A stretch of DNA of 64,000 bases from Fidelibacterota bacterium (GCA_028718545.1 JAQULT010000002.1:1-64000); one strand, 5' to 3'; shown: positions 8,197-18,195, numbered from the stretch's first letter. Translations and numbers: made by a program. The notes: a model not told the origin generated them from the letters alone.

Positions 8197-10845
8197 ATGG
8201 CAGCTTCTGCTGACAAACCCCTGAAAATATTTCAGCTCGCGAAACAGCTCAACACTTCACACCGGGATATCATTGAATTCCTGAAAGGCAAGGGCATTGA
8301 AGCCTCGCTGAACACCACTCTGGATCCCGATTCCCTGAAACTGGTCAATGAGCATTTCGCCGAAGATAAAGAGAAAGCGGGGCATTTACGCGAAAACCGG
8401 GAGCAGAAGCGTATCGAGGAAGAAGAGCGCCGCAGTGCCCGCGAAAAGGAACGGGAAGACGAGCGGAAAGCGCGTGATATCGTCCAAAAGAGAATTCTTC
8501 GTTCCCTGAAAGAGGAACCCAAGCCACCCGAAGAAAAAACCCCGCCTGTCGAAAAGAAAAGCGCCGAAAGCGGCAAGAAACCGGCTGTTCTGGAAAAGAA
8601 GACACTCGATAAGGAAAAAGAGGAAAAGCAAAAGGCGGCAGAAGAGATCCGCAAGCTCAAAGAAGAGCAGGAAGCCCGTAAAAAGGAAGAGGAAAAAGCC
8701 AAGAAGGCCCTGGAGGGCGAAGCTCCCGCTAAAGGCAAAACAGATGTAAATGCCGAAGACAGCAAGAAAAAGAAAAAAAGCAAGGCAACCGACGAACAGT
8801 TTGAGAATAAGCTCGAAAAACTGAAACAGCGCCATAAAGGCGCCACCAAACGCATCCAGGTCTCCGAAATGGAGTCGCGTCTGGAGCGTTTCCGGCAGTC
8901 GAAAAATATCGAAGATCTGGAAAGCGGTGTCCCGGCAAGCGGAAAACGCCGTCAGAAAAAGAAAAAGGCGGTCGACCAGGTAGAGGTCAATAAATCCATC
9001 CGCGCTACCCTGGCCTCCATGGAAGACAAGCCTAAGAAGAAGCGTTATAAATCCCGTCAGAGCGAACCGGAAGAGGAGACCGGCGATAGCAATATCCTGG
9101 AAGTAACGGAATTCATCAGCGTAGACGAATTGTCCAAACGCCTGAATGTATCTGCAGTGGACATTATTGCCCAGTGCATGGGTATGGGGCTGATGGTAAC
9201 GATCAATCAGCGCCTCGAATGGGATACGATTGAACTGCTCGCGGCGGAATACGGCTTTGAAGCCCGCAAGATCAAAGAATATACCGAAGAGGTCATTGAA
9301 GAAGATGACATTCCCGAAGGCGAAGCCGTTGAGCGCTCGCCGATTGTCACGGTCATGGGACACGTAGATCACGGCAAGACCTCCATCCTGGATTATATCC
9401 GCAAATCCAGCGTCGTATCCGGCGAATCCGGCGGCATTACGCAGCATATCGGCGCTTACAGTGTCGCCACGTCTTCCGGAAAGCGCATAACCTTTTTAGA
9501 TACGCCCGGTCACGAAGCTTTTACGGCCATGCGCGCCCGCGGTGCCCAGGTCACGGATATCGTGGTGATTGTGGTCGCCGCCGACGACGGAGTAATGCCG
9601 CAGACGCAGGAAGCCATCAACCACGCGCATGCAGCCGGTGTTCCCATTATCATTGCCATCAACAAGATGGACAAACCCGAGGCCGATCCCGATCGCGTGA
9701 TCCGTGAACTGTCCGAAAAGAACGTACTGGTCGAAGCTTGGGGCGGTAAGGTGCAATCGGTAAAACTTTCTGCAAAGACCGGACAGAATATGGAAGCCCT
9801 GCTGGACGCCATCCTGATGGAAGCCGAGTTAAAGGAACTGAAAGCCGTTCCCGAGGGCAATGCCCGCGGGGTTGTAATTGAATCCCAGCTGGATAAAGGA
9901 CTCGGCGCCATTGCAACGGTCCTGATCAATCAGGGTACCCTGCACGTCGGCGATGCCTTTATCTGCGGCCGCAATGCCGGAAAGGTCCGCGCCATGATGA
10001 ACGAATTCGGCGAACGGCTCAAGCTGGCAAAGCCTTCGGATCCGGTTCAGATCCAGGGTTTTGACAACGTTCCGCAGGCCGGGGACCATTTTATCGTTAT
10101 GGATGAGGAAAAAGACGCACGCCGCATTGCTGCGGAACGCCAGAAGATTCATCGCGAACAGGAATTCCGTGCTCAGTCGCTGCAGACCCTGGACGAGATC
10201 GGCCGGCAGATCGCCGAAGGCCGCACCCGTGAACTGGCACTGGTAATCAAAGGCGACGTGGACGGTTCCATCGAGGCCCTTGCGGACTCTTTTATGAAAT
10301 TATCGACAAAGGAGGTCGCCGTCAATGTGATCCATCGCGGTATCGGAATGATCAATGAAGGGGACATCAACCTGGCATCCGCTTCCCGGGCGGTGATCGT
10401 GGGTTTCCACGTCAATGCGACCGGAAAAGCGCTGGAACTTGCACGGGAACGCAATGTGGAGATCCGGAATTATACCGTGATCTATGATGCGGTAGAGGAC
10501 GTCCGTCTTGCACTGGAAGGTCTGCTGGAACCCGAAAAAGTACGGGAAATCCTCGGCACTGCCGAGGTGCGTCAGCTGATCTCCATTTCACGAATCGGCG
10601 TGATCGCCGGTTCATTTGTGCAAAGCGGCGTAATGAAACGCAATACCACCATCCGCATTCTTCGCGACAATGAAGAGATCTTCAAAGGATACCTCACATC
10701 ACTGAAACGCTTTAAAGACGACGTAAAAGAAGTTGCGGAAGGTTATGAATGCGGAATTTACATTGATTCCTTTGATGATTTCCGGGAAGGCGATATCGTT
10801 GAAAGTTACACGGAAAAAGCCATCAAACGGAAACTGGGGAAATAG
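8197..10845 (+). CDS. infB: Translation initiation factor IF-2
   Basis: This 882-residue protein has a first IF2_N module at residues 8-55, then a long Lys/Glu-rich linker to about 300, and a second IF2_N module at about 305-355. The GTPase domain carries GHVDHGKT (388-395), DTPGHEAF (435 onward) and NKMD (489-492), followed by domains II-IV. It places initiator tRNA on the 30S subunit. Ribosome site GGAG precedes the ATG. The highly charged linker is typical of FCB and proteobacterial IF-2. Confidence 0.98.
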   Translation: MAASADKPLKIFQLAKQLNTSHRDIIEFLKGKGIEASLNTTLDPDSLKLVNEHFAEDKEKAGHLRENREQKRIEEEERRSAREKEREDERKARDIVQKRILRSLKEEPKPPEEKTPPVEKKSAESGKKPAVLEKKTLDKEKEEKQKAAEEIRKLKEEQEARKKEEEKAKKALEGEAPAKGKTDVNAEDSKKKKKSKATDEQFENKLEKLKQRHKGATKRIQVSEMESRLERFRQSKNIEDLESGVPASGKRRQKKKKAVDQVEVNKSIRATLASMEDKPKKKRYKSRQSEPEEETGDSNILEVTEFISVDELSKRLNVSAVDIIAQCMGMGLMVTINQRLEWDTIELLAAEYGFEARKIKEYTEEVIEEDDIPEGEAVERSPIVTVMGHVDHGKTSILDYIRKSSVVSGESGGITQHIGAYSVATSSGKRITFLDTPGHEAFTAMRARGAQVTDIVVIVVAADDGVMPQTQEAINHAHAAGVPIIIAINKMDKPEADPDRVIRELSEKNVLVEAWGGKVQSVKLSAKTGQNMEALLDAILMEAELKELKAVPEGNARGVVIESQLDKGLGAIATVLINQGTLHVGDAFICGRNAGKVRAMMNEFGERLKLAKPSDPVQIQGFDNVPQAGDHFIVMDEEKDARRIAAERQKIHREQEFRAQSLQTLDEIGRQIAEGRTRELALVIKGDVDGSIEALADSFMKLSTKEVAVNVIHRGIGMINEGDINLASASRAVIVGFHVNATGKALELARERNVEIRNYTVIYDAVEDVRLALEGLLEPEKVREILGTAEVRQLISISRIGVIAGSFVQSGVMKRNTTIRILRDNEEIFKGYLTSLKRFKDDVKEVAEGYECGIYIDSFDDFREGDIVESYTEKAIKRKLGK

Positions 10846-10848
10846 ACA

Positions 10849-11187
10849 ATGCGATCACGGCCTGAACGACTGGCAAGAGAGATCCGGCGTGCGGTGGGGG
10901 ACCTGCTGATTCACGACGCACCCGAAGAATGCAGCAAAGTTATGCTGACCGTGTCGCAAGTCGAATTGACCCCGGATTTGAAAGAAGCAAGGATCTATAT
11001 CAGTATTTACCCCGGGGACGATGCTCTGCGCCGGGAATGCCTGAGGGTCCTGAAGGAATATCAGGGGCGGATACGCCTGGAAATCGGGAATAAGGTGAAT
11101 ATGCGCTTTGTACCCGAAGTAAAATTGTTTATTGACAACAGTCTGGATCAAGTTGAAAGAGTTAATATCCTTTTGCGAGATATCTGA
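10849..11187 (+). CDS. rbfA: Ribosome-binding factor A
   Basis: This 112-residue KH-like protein begins RPERLAREIRRAVGDLL and contains SQVELTPDLKEARIYISIY and the PEVKLFIDNSLDQ ending typical of RbfA. It binds the 30S subunit during late maturation. It starts 3 bases after infB and overlaps the start chosen for truB. Confidence 0.95.
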   Translation: MRSRPERLAREIRRAVGDLLIHDAPEECSKVMLTVSQVELTPDLKEARIYISIYPGDDALRRECLRVLKEYQGRIRLEIGNKVNMRFVPEVKLFIDNSLDQVERVNILLRDI

Positions 11188-11872
11188 TTCGGGTGAAATT
11201 ACCGGGATAACGGTACCGCTGTTTAAACCCGCGGACTGGACATCGTTTGATGTCGTGAATAAATGCAGGCGCATTACGGGTTTTCGCAAGGTCGGTCACG
11301 CCGGTACCCTGGATCCTTTCGCCGAAGGTGTGCTGATCCTGGGATTCGGTACGCACACAAAGCGTTTGGACCGCTATAAAATGCTCGATAAAACTTACCG
11401 GGTGGATATACGGCTGGGCGCAGAGACCGATACGCAGGATCCTACGGGCAGGATCATTGCCGGGAAGGGGCAGGGAACGCCGCCGGACCTGCAGACCATC
11501 AATGACCTTCTACCGCGTTTCACGGGTACGATCGAACAGATCCCGCCCATGTACTCGGCAAAAAAGGTCCGCGGCAAACGCCTGTATACCCTTGCGCGCA
11601 AGGGAGAGATCATTGAAAGAGAAGCCGTATCGGTGCGTATCGAAAGCATTACCCTGTTGGAGTATGCCTGGCCTCTGCTGCGCTGCAGGATCCGCTGCGG
11701 AAGCGGGACCTACATCCGCACACTGGCCGCCGATATCGGGAAAGCACTGAATTGCGGCGCATATGCGGATAAACTGCTGCGCGAGCGGATCGGCGACTGG
11801 GGTCTGGAAGAATGCCTGACATTGGATGAGTTTACGGAAGCATGGAAATCTATCAGAGAATCGAGACCATAA
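11132..11872 (+). CDS. truB: tRNA pseudouridine(55) synthase TruB
   Basis: The catalytic motif GHAGTLDPFAEGVL (active Asp in TLDP) and the substrate motifs KTYRVDIRLG and GTYIRTLAADIG are present. It makes the universal pseudouridine of the T loop. The start is uncertain: the ATG at 11132 overlaps rbfA by 56 bases, and a TTG at 11153 would also work. The family N-terminus really begins around PLFKPADWTSFDVVNK, so the first 20 residues or so may be an extension. It is shorter than the E. coli enzyme and seems to lack a full C-terminal PUA domain. Confidence 0.93.
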   Translation: MTTVWIKLKELISFCEISDSGEITGITVPLFKPADWTSFDVVNKCRRITGFRKVGHAGTLDPFAEGVLILGFGTHTKRLDRYKMLDKTYRVDIRLGAETDTQDPTGRIIAGKGQGTPPDLQTINDLLPRFTGTIEQIPPMYSAKKVRGKRLYTLARKGEIIEREAVSVRIESITLLEYAWPLLRCRIRCGSGTYIRTLAADIGKALNCGAYADKLLRERIGDWGLEECLTLDEFTEAWKSIRESRP

Positions 11873-12780
11873 AGGAGCGGCCGGCAGTCGTACTGGCCAT
11901 CGGTGCCTTTGACGGCATCCACCGCGGTCACCGCGCGATCATCGCAAAGACCCGGGAAGAAGCACAGCGCCGGAGCGTTAAGAGCATGCTCATGACCTTT
12001 TCACCCACACCCCGGGAGGTCTTGGGAAGTGAAAAGGAGATCGCGCTGATGAAGGCAGACGAAAAGATTGCCATGATCCGCGGACTTCAGATCGATATGC
12101 TCTGTATCCGGGCCTTTAACCGGCATTTCGCGGGCACCAGCCGTGAAGACTTTGTGACGCGCTTATTGAAATATCTGGACCTGAAAGCCCTGGTTGCCGG
12201 ACCCGATCACCATATCGGCAAGCAACATGAAGGGGGTATCGCTTTTCTGCAGAACTGTGCGAACGTGTACGGATTTGATCTGCTGATCGTTCCCAAGAGC
12301 ACTTACCAGGGCTCCGAGATCAGCAGTCAGCGTATCCGCCGGGCGATCAAACAGGGCCGTATTGAAGATGTGAATGCCATGCTGGGTTATAAATACCGCA
12401 TTTCCGGGAAGGTGATCCCGGGCAGAATGCGCGGACGCAAACTGGGTTTTCCGACACTGAATGTCAAACCGCACCTGGAACGCTGTCTGATCCCGGCCAT
12501 GGGTGTTTACTGCGTCCGGCTGACCCTGGACGGCAGGGAATATCCCGCCGTGTGCAATATCGGCACACGGCCCACCTTTGCCGAAGACGGCATTTCCCTG
12601 GAAGTGCACGCCATCGGTGCAAAGCTGGACACGCAGTACGGGAAAGCGCTTGAAATACGTTTTGAACATTTCATTCGCGAAGAACGTAAATTTGATAATG
12701 AGGCTGATCTGATCAGCCGGATAGAAAACGATATCGAAACATGTAAAACATATTTGACGGAGGAAAAATGTCAAGTTTAA
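11842..12780 (+). CDS. ribF: Bifunctional riboflavin kinase / FAD synthetase
   Basis: The 312-residue protein has the family length. The N-terminal nucleotidyltransferase half shows [15 protein letters not shown] (residues 19-33) and SSQRIRRAI. The C-terminal kinase half shows [11 protein letters not shown] and PAMGVYCV with IGTRPTF. It converts riboflavin to FMN and FAD. It overlaps truB by 31 bases and rpsO by 13 bases. The truB-ribF-rpsO-pnp order is widespread. Confidence 0.96.
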   Translation: MEIYQRIETIKERPAVVLAIGAFDGIHRGHRAIIAKTREEAQRRSVKSMLMTFSPTPREVLGSEKEIALMKADEKIAMIRGLQIDMLCIRAFNRHFAGTSREDFVTRLLKYLDLKALVAGPDHHIGKQHEGGIAFLQNCANVYGFDLLIVPKSTYQGSEISSQRIRRAIKQGRIEDVNAMLGYKYRISGKVIPGRMRGRKLGFPTLNVKPHLERCLIPAMGVYCVRLTLDGREYPAVCNIGTRPTFAEDGISLEVHAIGAKLDTQYGKALEIRFEHFIREERKFDNEADLISRIENDIETCKTYLTEEKCQV

Positions 12781-13040
12781 CAAAAGATCAAATCGCAGAA
12801 CTGGTAAAAAAATTCGGAAAAGACCCGAACGATACCGGAGCACCGGAAGTTCAGGTTGCTATTTTGACCAAACGGATCAGTGATCTGACCGAACATGTAA
12901 AAGTGCATAAGAAAGATCATCACAACCGCCGCGGTCTTTCCAAGATGGTCGGCCAGCGCCGCCGTTTGCTGCGTTACATTCAGAACAAGGATTACAACCG
13001 TTACCTCGAATTAATCAGTACACTCGGATTAAGGAAGTAA
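12768..13040 (+). CDS. rpsO: 30S ribosomal protein S15
   Basis: This 90-residue protein has clear S15 motifs: [29 protein letters not shown], with the loop [20 protein letters not shown], and the ending LISTLGLRK. It binds 16S rRNA in the platform. Ribosome site GGAGG stands before the ATG. It precedes pnp as in most bacteria. Confidence 0.98.
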   Translation: MSSLTKDQIAELVKKFGKDPNDTGAPEVQVAILTKRISDLTEHVKVHKKDHHNRRGLSKMVGQRRRLLRYIQNKDYNRYLELISTLGLRK

Positions 13041-13054
13041 CAAATTTTAACAGC

Positions 13055-13075
13055 GCAGGATAAAGACGATCCTGC
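13055..13075 (+). promoter_or_regulatory. Hairpin in the rpsO-pnp spacer
   Basis: GCAGGAT (13055-13061) pairs perfectly with ATCCTGC (13069-13075) just before the pnp ribosome site AAGGAG. In E. coli a stem-loop at this place is cut by RNase III and allows PNPase to control its own mRNA. A like role here is inference from position and shape. Confidence 0.45.
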
Positions 13076-13090
13076 CGTAAGGAGTATATT

Positions 13091-15259
13091 TTGATTATCA
13101 AAGAAAAAACCATTGCCGCAAAAACGATCAGCCTGGAAACGGGAAGGATCGCCAAACAGGCCGATGGTGCTGTTCTTGCCAGGGTCGGCGATACGATGGT
13201 ATTGGCGACCGTTGTGGCGAACAAAACGATGAACGAAGGCCAGGATTTTGTGCCGCTTTCGGTGGAATTCCGCGAGAAATTCTATGCCAGCGGTAAGATC
13301 CCCGGCGGTTTTCTGCGCCGGGAAGGAAGGCTTTCGGACCGCGAGATCCTGATCTCCCGCATCATCGACCGACAGATCCGGCCGCTGCTGCCGAAGAACT
13401 GGTTCTACGAGACCCAGGTTATTGTGAACGTATTATCTTATGACGGCGAAAATCAGCCGGATATGCTGGGAGCCGTTGCCGCTTCGGCCGCATTGTGTAT
13501 CTCGGACATTCCCTTTGAAGGACCTATCGCATCGGTGCGCGCGGGACGCGTGAACGGCGAGGTCATCATCAATCCCACGGCTCCGCAGATTGAACAGAGC
13601 GATCTGGAGATCGTAGTTGCCGGTTCCGCAGATTCCATCGTCATGGTGGAAGGCGAGGCCAAGGAAATTTCCGAAGAGGATCTGCTGAATGCGGTCAAGA
13701 CCGGTCATAAGCTCATTGTGGAGTTTATCGAATTGCAGAAAGAGCTGATCGAGTCCGTTCAGCCGCAAAAACGCGAAGCACCGGCCGAAGAGATCGACGA
13801 AGCCTTTGTCGAAACCGTTCGCGCGAAGATCGGGAAACGCATGCAGGATATCCTGTCCAAGACGCTCAAACTGGAACGCGCGGAAGCCGAAGACAGCCTT
13901 GTCGAGGAAATTGCCGCGAGTCTTGAAGAAAGTTATCCCGAATGCCTTGAACAGGTGAAGAACATCGTGCATGAGGTTCACAAAGAAGTGATCCGGGAGA
14001 AGATTCTCAGCAAGGGTGTACGCGTTGACGGACGCAAAACACAGGAGATCCGCAAGATCACGCCCGAAGTACAGGTTCTGCCGCGCGCACACGGCTCGGC
14101 CCTGTTCACCCGCGGCGAGACCCAGGCTTTGGTCACCACCACTCTGGGATCCGGACGCGATGCGCAGATGCTTGACAATATTGACGGCGATTCCGAGAAA
14201 GTCTATATGCTGCAGTACAACTTCCCGCCGTTCTGTACCGGTGAAGCCCGCATGATCCGCGGCGTCAGCCGCCGCGAAGTGGGACACGGCAATCTGGCCG
14301 AACGCTCCCTGAAATCCGTTTTACCCTCTCCGGAGGAATTCCCCTATACTATCCGCGTCGTCAGCGACGTAATGGAATCCAACGGCTCTTCGTCCATGGC
14401 TTCCGTTTGCGGCGCCTGTCTGTCCCTGATGGACGCCGGCGTTCCTATCCGTAAAATGGTCAGCGGCATTGCCATGGGTCTGATCACGCAGGGCAAGAAA
14501 TTTGCCGTCCTTTCCGATATACTCGGCGAAGAGGATCATTACGGGGATATGGATTTCAAAGTGACCGGCACCGATGACGGCGTTACGGCCATTCAGATGG
14601 ATCTCAAGATCCTGGGACTGTCCTTTGATCTGATGAAAGTCGCCTTAGAACAGGCCCGCGAAGGCCGGCTCTTTATTCTTGAAAGAATGCGCGAAGCACT
14701 TTCGGAACCGCGTCCGGAGCTGAGCAAATGGGCGCCGCGCATTACGACCATGCGCATCGACGTCGACAAGATCGGCGCGGTGATCGGGCCCTCCGGAAAA
14801 GTGATCAAGGATATCATTGCCAAGACCGGCGTGGAGATAGATATCGATCAGGACGGTACCGTCCATATCTTTACCATGGACGCCGCCAAAGCGGAAGAAG
14901 CCTGCGATATGATCCGCGCGCTGATCGCCGAGCCCGAAGTGGGCAAGATCTACGATGCGACCATTACCCGCTTGATGGAATTCGGCGCCTTTGCGGAATT
15001 TATGCCCGGCAAGGAAGGCCTGATCCACATCGGCGAGATGCAGTGGGGCCGGACAAATTCGGTCAAGGATGTCGTCAAGGAAGGCGATAAGGTCAAGGTG
15101 AAACTCTTCGAGATCGACAGCCAGGGAAGAAATAACCTGAGCATGAAACGTCTCAGCGAGCCGCCTGAAGGCTATGTGGAGCCCGAACGCAGACCGCGTG
15201 ACAATAACCGGAAACCGAATTTTTCCAGAGGTCGCCGCGATAACAATCGCCGTAATTAA
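13091..15259 (+). CDS. pnp: Polyribonucleotide nucleotidyltransferase (PNPase)
   Basis: The protein has 722 residues from a TTG start with AAGGAG upstream. It contains two RNase PH domains, the second with RGETQALVTTTLGS and MASVCGACLSLMDAGVP, then a KH domain (IGAVIGPSGKVIKDI, about 560) and an S1 domain (about 620-690). An Arg/Asn-rich tail ends the chain. It degrades RNA 3' to 5' by phosphorolysis in the cytosol. The stop codon overlaps the next start by one base (TAATG). Confidence 0.97.
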   Translation: MIIKEKTIAAKTISLETGRIAKQADGAVLARVGDTMVLATVVANKTMNEGQDFVPLSVEFREKFYASGKIPGGFLRREGRLSDREILISRIIDRQIRPLLPKNWFYETQVIVNVLSYDGENQPDMLGAVAASAALCISDIPFEGPIASVRAGRVNGEVIINPTAPQIEQSDLEIVVAGSADSIVMVEGEAKEISEEDLLNAVKTGHKLIVEFIELQKELIESVQPQKREAPAEEIDEAFVETVRAKIGKRMQDILSKTLKLERAEAEDSLVEEIAASLEESYPECLEQVKNIVHEVHKEVIREKILSKGVRVDGRKTQEIRKITPEVQVLPRAHGSALFTRGETQALVTTTLGSGRDAQMLDNIDGDSEKVYMLQYNFPPFCTGEARMIRGVSRREVGHGNLAERSLKSVLPSPEEFPYTIRVVSDVMESNGSSSMASVCGACLSLMDAGVPIRKMVSGIAMGLITQGKKFAVLSDILGEEDHYGDMDFKVTGTDDGVTAIQMDLKILGLSFDLMKVALEQAREGRLFILERMREALSEPRPELSKWAPRITTMRIDVDKIGAVIGPSGKVIKDIIAKTGVEIDIDQDGTVHIFTMDAAKAEEACDMIRALIAEPEVGKIYDATITRLMEFGAFAEFMPGKEGLIHIGEMQWGRTNSVKDVVKEGDKVKVKLFEIDSQGRNNLSMKRLSEPPEGYVEPERRPRDNNRKPNFSRGRRDNNRRN

Positions 15260-16497
15260 TGCTATCACTCTATCATAAAACCGTCCTGAAAAACGGCATT
15301 ACAATACTGACGCAACCAGTGGACTATGTCCGCTCGGTTGCGTTGGGTATTTTTGTTGAAACGGGTGTGAACGATGAAGACGCTTCCATTAACGGTATTG
15401 CGCACTTTATCGAGCATATGTCCTTTAAGGCCACAAAAAACCGTTCCGCCTACGATATCGTCGAAGATATCGAATCAAAGGGCGGACATATCAATGCCTA
15501 TACCTCACGGGAAATGACCGCATATTACGCCCGCGTTCTTGACAGCGAACTCTATTCCGCACTTGAAGTACTGAGCGATATCGTACTCAATTCCACCTAT
15601 CCGCGCAAAGAGATCGAACGCGAAAAGACTGTCATCGCCGAAGAGATCCGGGATTCCCTGGATACTCCGCAGGATGTGGCCAACGATGCCTTTGCGGCTC
15701 AAATGTTTCCCGCACATCCCTACGGATATCCCATTCTGGGGAGCCTGGAAACGGTCCGATCCTTCAGTTCCGGCACTATCCGGGACTTTGTGGACCGTTT
15801 TTACGCACCCGGCCGCATTATTGTCGCCGCCGCCGGAGCTTTGGACCATCAGAAATTTGTCGAAGAAGCAACAACCCTGATGGGAGGAGACAAGAGCGTC
15901 ACCAGTCCGCATTCTATTCCGCCCATCACGGATCCGACACCGAAAGAATTGGTCATTGAACGCGATATTGCACAATGTCATTACATTATCGGCCGCCGTG
16001 CGTTGGCTTACGGCGACGAACGCCGGTACAGCTATATGATCCTGAATGCTATTCTGAGCGCCGGCATGAGTTCGCGTCTTTTTCACAATATTCGCGAGCG
16101 TTACGGATTTGCCTATACCATTTATTCCTTTATTGACGCATTCAAAGACACCGGCCTGTTTGGGGTCTATACCGCCACGGACCGGAAACATGTAAAAAAA
16201 TTGCACGATCTTGTATGGGCGGAATTGAATAAACTGAAAGATATTGATATCAGTGAAATTGAGCTGAACAAGGTCAAGGCACAGGCAAAGGGATCCATGG
16301 TCATGGGACTCGAAAGCATGCACAACCGTTTGGAACGCATGGTGCAGCAGCACATCCGTTACGGAGAAGTCATCGGAATCGATGAATCGCTGCGCCGTAT
16401 CGAAGCCGTCACGCCCGACGATATCCGCATTCTTGCCAACGAACTTTTTGACGAAAGCGCCTTTCATTCCCTGCTCCTGAAACCGAAAGGAAAATAA
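15259..16497 (+). CDS. M16 family zinc metallopeptidase
   Basis: This 412-residue protein carries the inverted zinc motif HFIEH (HxxEH) near residue 49 and the downstream glutamate in KTVIAEEI about 70 residues later, followed by the second M16 domain. It is homologous to mitochondrial processing peptidase and to Bacillus YmxG/MlpA, whose gene also follows pnp. There is no signal peptide, so a cytosolic role in peptide turnover is likely. Translational coupling to pnp is suggested by TAATG. Confidence 0.93.
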   Translation: MLSLYHKTVLKNGITILTQPVDYVRSVALGIFVETGVNDEDASINGIAHFIEHMSFKATKNRSAYDIVEDIESKGGHINAYTSREMTAYYARVLDSELYSALEVLSDIVLNSTYPRKEIEREKTVIAEEIRDSLDTPQDVANDAFAAQMFPAHPYGYPILGSLETVRSFSSGTIRDFVDRFYAPGRIIVAAAGALDHQKFVEEATTLMGGDKSVTSPHSIPPITDPTPKELVIERDIAQCHYIIGRRALAYGDERRYSYMILNAILSAGMSSRLFHNIRERYGFAYTIYSFIDAFKDTGLFGVYTATDRKHVKKLHDLVWAELNKLKDIDISEIELNKVKAQAKGSMVMGLESMHNRLERMVQQHIRYGEVIGIDESLRRIEAVTPDDIRILANELFDESAFHSLLLKPKGK

Positions 16498-16498
16498 A

Positions 16499-17254
16499 TT
16501 GAAATCCTATCCGGTCCTGGCATACCACAAGATCTCACAGCAGTGGGAATTGTCGTTTACCATGATGTATCCCCGGGCCTTCGAAGCCCAGATGCGCTAT
16601 CTTGCCGGAAAGGGTTATACCGGCTGCAGCCTGAAGGAATATCTTGCCGAACCGGCAGAAAATAAATTCGTTTTGACCTTTGATGACGCCTACGAAAGCG
16701 TATACCGCTATGCAGCTCCGCTTCTGGAGAAACTGGATTTTCATGCTACCCTTTTTGTTCCAAACGCCTATATCGGGAAAAAGAACGACTGGGATTTCAC
16801 GCCCGGCAATATCCGCTCCCGTCACATGAACACTGCGGAACTCCTGGAATTGCACCGCAAAGGCTGGGAGATCGCGTCACACGGAGAAGGACACCGGGTA
16901 CTGACAGGCATGAAAGCCCCGGGAATACAATACGAACTGGAGCATTCCAAAGCCTCGCTGGAAGAACTGACCGGCGGAGAAGTCAGCACCTTTTGCTTTC
17001 CCTTTGGGGTGTATAACAAAAGGGTTGTCGACGCCGCCCGGGCGGCCGGATATAAAAATCTGGTCGGTTTTACCGGAGCAGCGCGCCATGGCGTGATTCC
17101 GCGTTCCGTTGTATACCGCTGTGTGGACAATCCCCGTTCGGTTCTTCGAAAGATCCGCATTCATTCCTTTTGCCACCGTTTCGAGAACTGCAAGGAACAG
17201 CTTTTCCATTCCTTCGCCTTCTTCACGCGCATCAAACAGAAACTGATGCGCTGA
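16499..17254 (+). CDS. Polysaccharide deacetylase (NodB/CE4 family)
   Basis: The 251-residue protein starts from a TTG directly after the M16 stop. The NodB motifs TFDDAYESV (catalytic Asp-Asp, about residues 60-68) and SHGEGH (metal H-x3-H) are visible, with FPFGVYN as motif 3. It removes N-acetyl groups from a polysaccharide such as peptidoglycan or an exopolymer. No signal peptide is seen, so the substrate may be a cytosolic precursor or the true export route is not visible. Confidence 0.85.
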   Translation: MKSYPVLAYHKISQQWELSFTMMYPRAFEAQMRYLAGKGYTGCSLKEYLAEPAENKFVLTFDDAYESVYRYAAPLLEKLDFHATLFVPNAYIGKKNDWDFTPGNIRSRHMNTAELLELHRKGWEIASHGEGHRVLTGMKAPGIQYELEHSKASLEELTGGEVSTFCFPFGVYNKRVVDAARAAGYKNLVGFTGAARHGVIPRSVVYRCVDNPRSVLRKIRIHSFCHRFENCKEQLFHSFAFFTRIKQKLMR

Positions 17255-17291
17255 GCCACTTCGATCACCGGAGAAAAAGTATAAAAAAGGC

Positions 17292-17321
17292 TTGAAAATA
17301 AGCTGATTAAAGGCGTATTTT
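17292..17321 (+). promoter_or_regulatory. Promoter of the MerR-type gene
   Basis: TTGAAA (17292-17297), 18 bases, TATTTT (17316-17321). The predicted start near 17328 favours the second ATG (17348) as the start codon. Confidence 0.5.
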
Positions 17322-17347
17322 CTGCTAGTTCAATAATGAGGTTTTCT

Positions 17348-18034
17348 ATGAAGTACACAGGTATCAAAAAGTTATATTATTCGATCAGCGAAATCAGCGA
17401 AATGCTGGATATCAAGCAATCGGTAATACGCTACTGGGAATCGGAATTCAAGGACCTGAAACCTCAAAAGAACCGTGCAGGGAACCGTATTTATAAAAAA
17501 GAGGATATCGCCCTTATCCGCCTGATCCATTATTATGTGCACGGAAAACATCTCTCCATTCAGGAAGCGGCCGAAATGATCCGTTCCCTGCGGGAAGAGG
17601 GACTCTACGAACGAAAACTTACGGAAATCACACCGCCGGAAGAGGATAAAGCGGAGACTTTCTCCCGGGAAGAGGAAGAAGAAGCGGAAGAAAATCTGCC
17701 GGAAGCGGAAGAAGCGGAAACGGTACAGGCGGAAATAACCGAAGAAGAAAGCGAAACAATAAGTGGATCCCCAAAGAACGAGGCGGAGCCCCGTCATCAG
17801 CCGGAAACTCCTGCGGAAACGGAAGCGCCGCTACAGGCGGAAGAGCACCGGGACAAGCTCCCTTTCCCGGCCGAGACCGAATCCGCCGGCCCGGAGACGG
17901 CTACGCCGGCCGAAGAACATACTCCCCAAACTTCTCAGGATGATAATGTCCGCGATGAAATGCGGGAACTGCTGCATAAAATATCTGCAAATATCTGTGA
18001 TATCATTGCCATATTGAAGGAATCCCGGAATTAA
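17348..18034 (+). CDS. MerR-family transcriptional regulator with long acidic C-terminal region
   Basis: The protein has 228 residues from the ATG at 17348, chosen because GAGG lies 6 bases upstream; the ATG at 17336 is too near the predicted transcript start. The N-terminal winged helix (YSISEISEMLDIKQSVIRYWESEF ... GNRIYKKEDIALIRLIHYY, about residues 9-60) is MerR-like. Residues about 95-200 are rich in Glu, Pro and Ala and look disordered. A short hydrophobic helix (LLHKISANICDIIAILKE) ends the chain. There are no metal or drug-binding cysteines. Its target is unknown. Confidence 0.85.
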   Translation: MKYTGIKKLYYSISEISEMLDIKQSVIRYWESEFKDLKPQKNRAGNRIYKKEDIALIRLIHYYVHGKHLSIQEAAEMIRSLREEGLYERKLTEITPPEEDKAETFSREEEEEAEENLPEAEEAETVQAEITEEESETISGSPKNEAEPRHQPETPAETEAPLQAEEHRDKLPFPAETESAGPETATPAEEHTPQTSQDDNVRDEMRELLHKISANICDIIAILKESRN

Positions 18035-18153
18035 GGACCCGTCCGATCCCGCGATCCTTTTCCTTGCACTTTCATTTGCCAGCCCATGTTTCTTTGCTCA
18101 TTATTTTTGAGCCGGATTTCGGGATAAATCAATGGAAATGTTCAAAAAATGCA

Positions 18154-18182
18154 TTGCATCAGGGAGATAAAAAGGATAAATT
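18154..18182 (+). promoter_or_regulatory. Promoter of tRNA-Pro
   Basis: TTGCAT (18154-18159), 17 bases, TAAATT (18177-18182); the predicted start is about 7 bases before the tRNA. Confidence 0.7.
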
Positions 18183-18195
18183 AACCTGCTTTTTT

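Noticed and set aside
8386-9447. Minus-strand frame rich in Phe and Leu opposite infB
   Set aside because: It is the complement of the Lys/Glu-rich IF-2 linker; poly-charged coding sequence gives such hydrophobic antisense frames.
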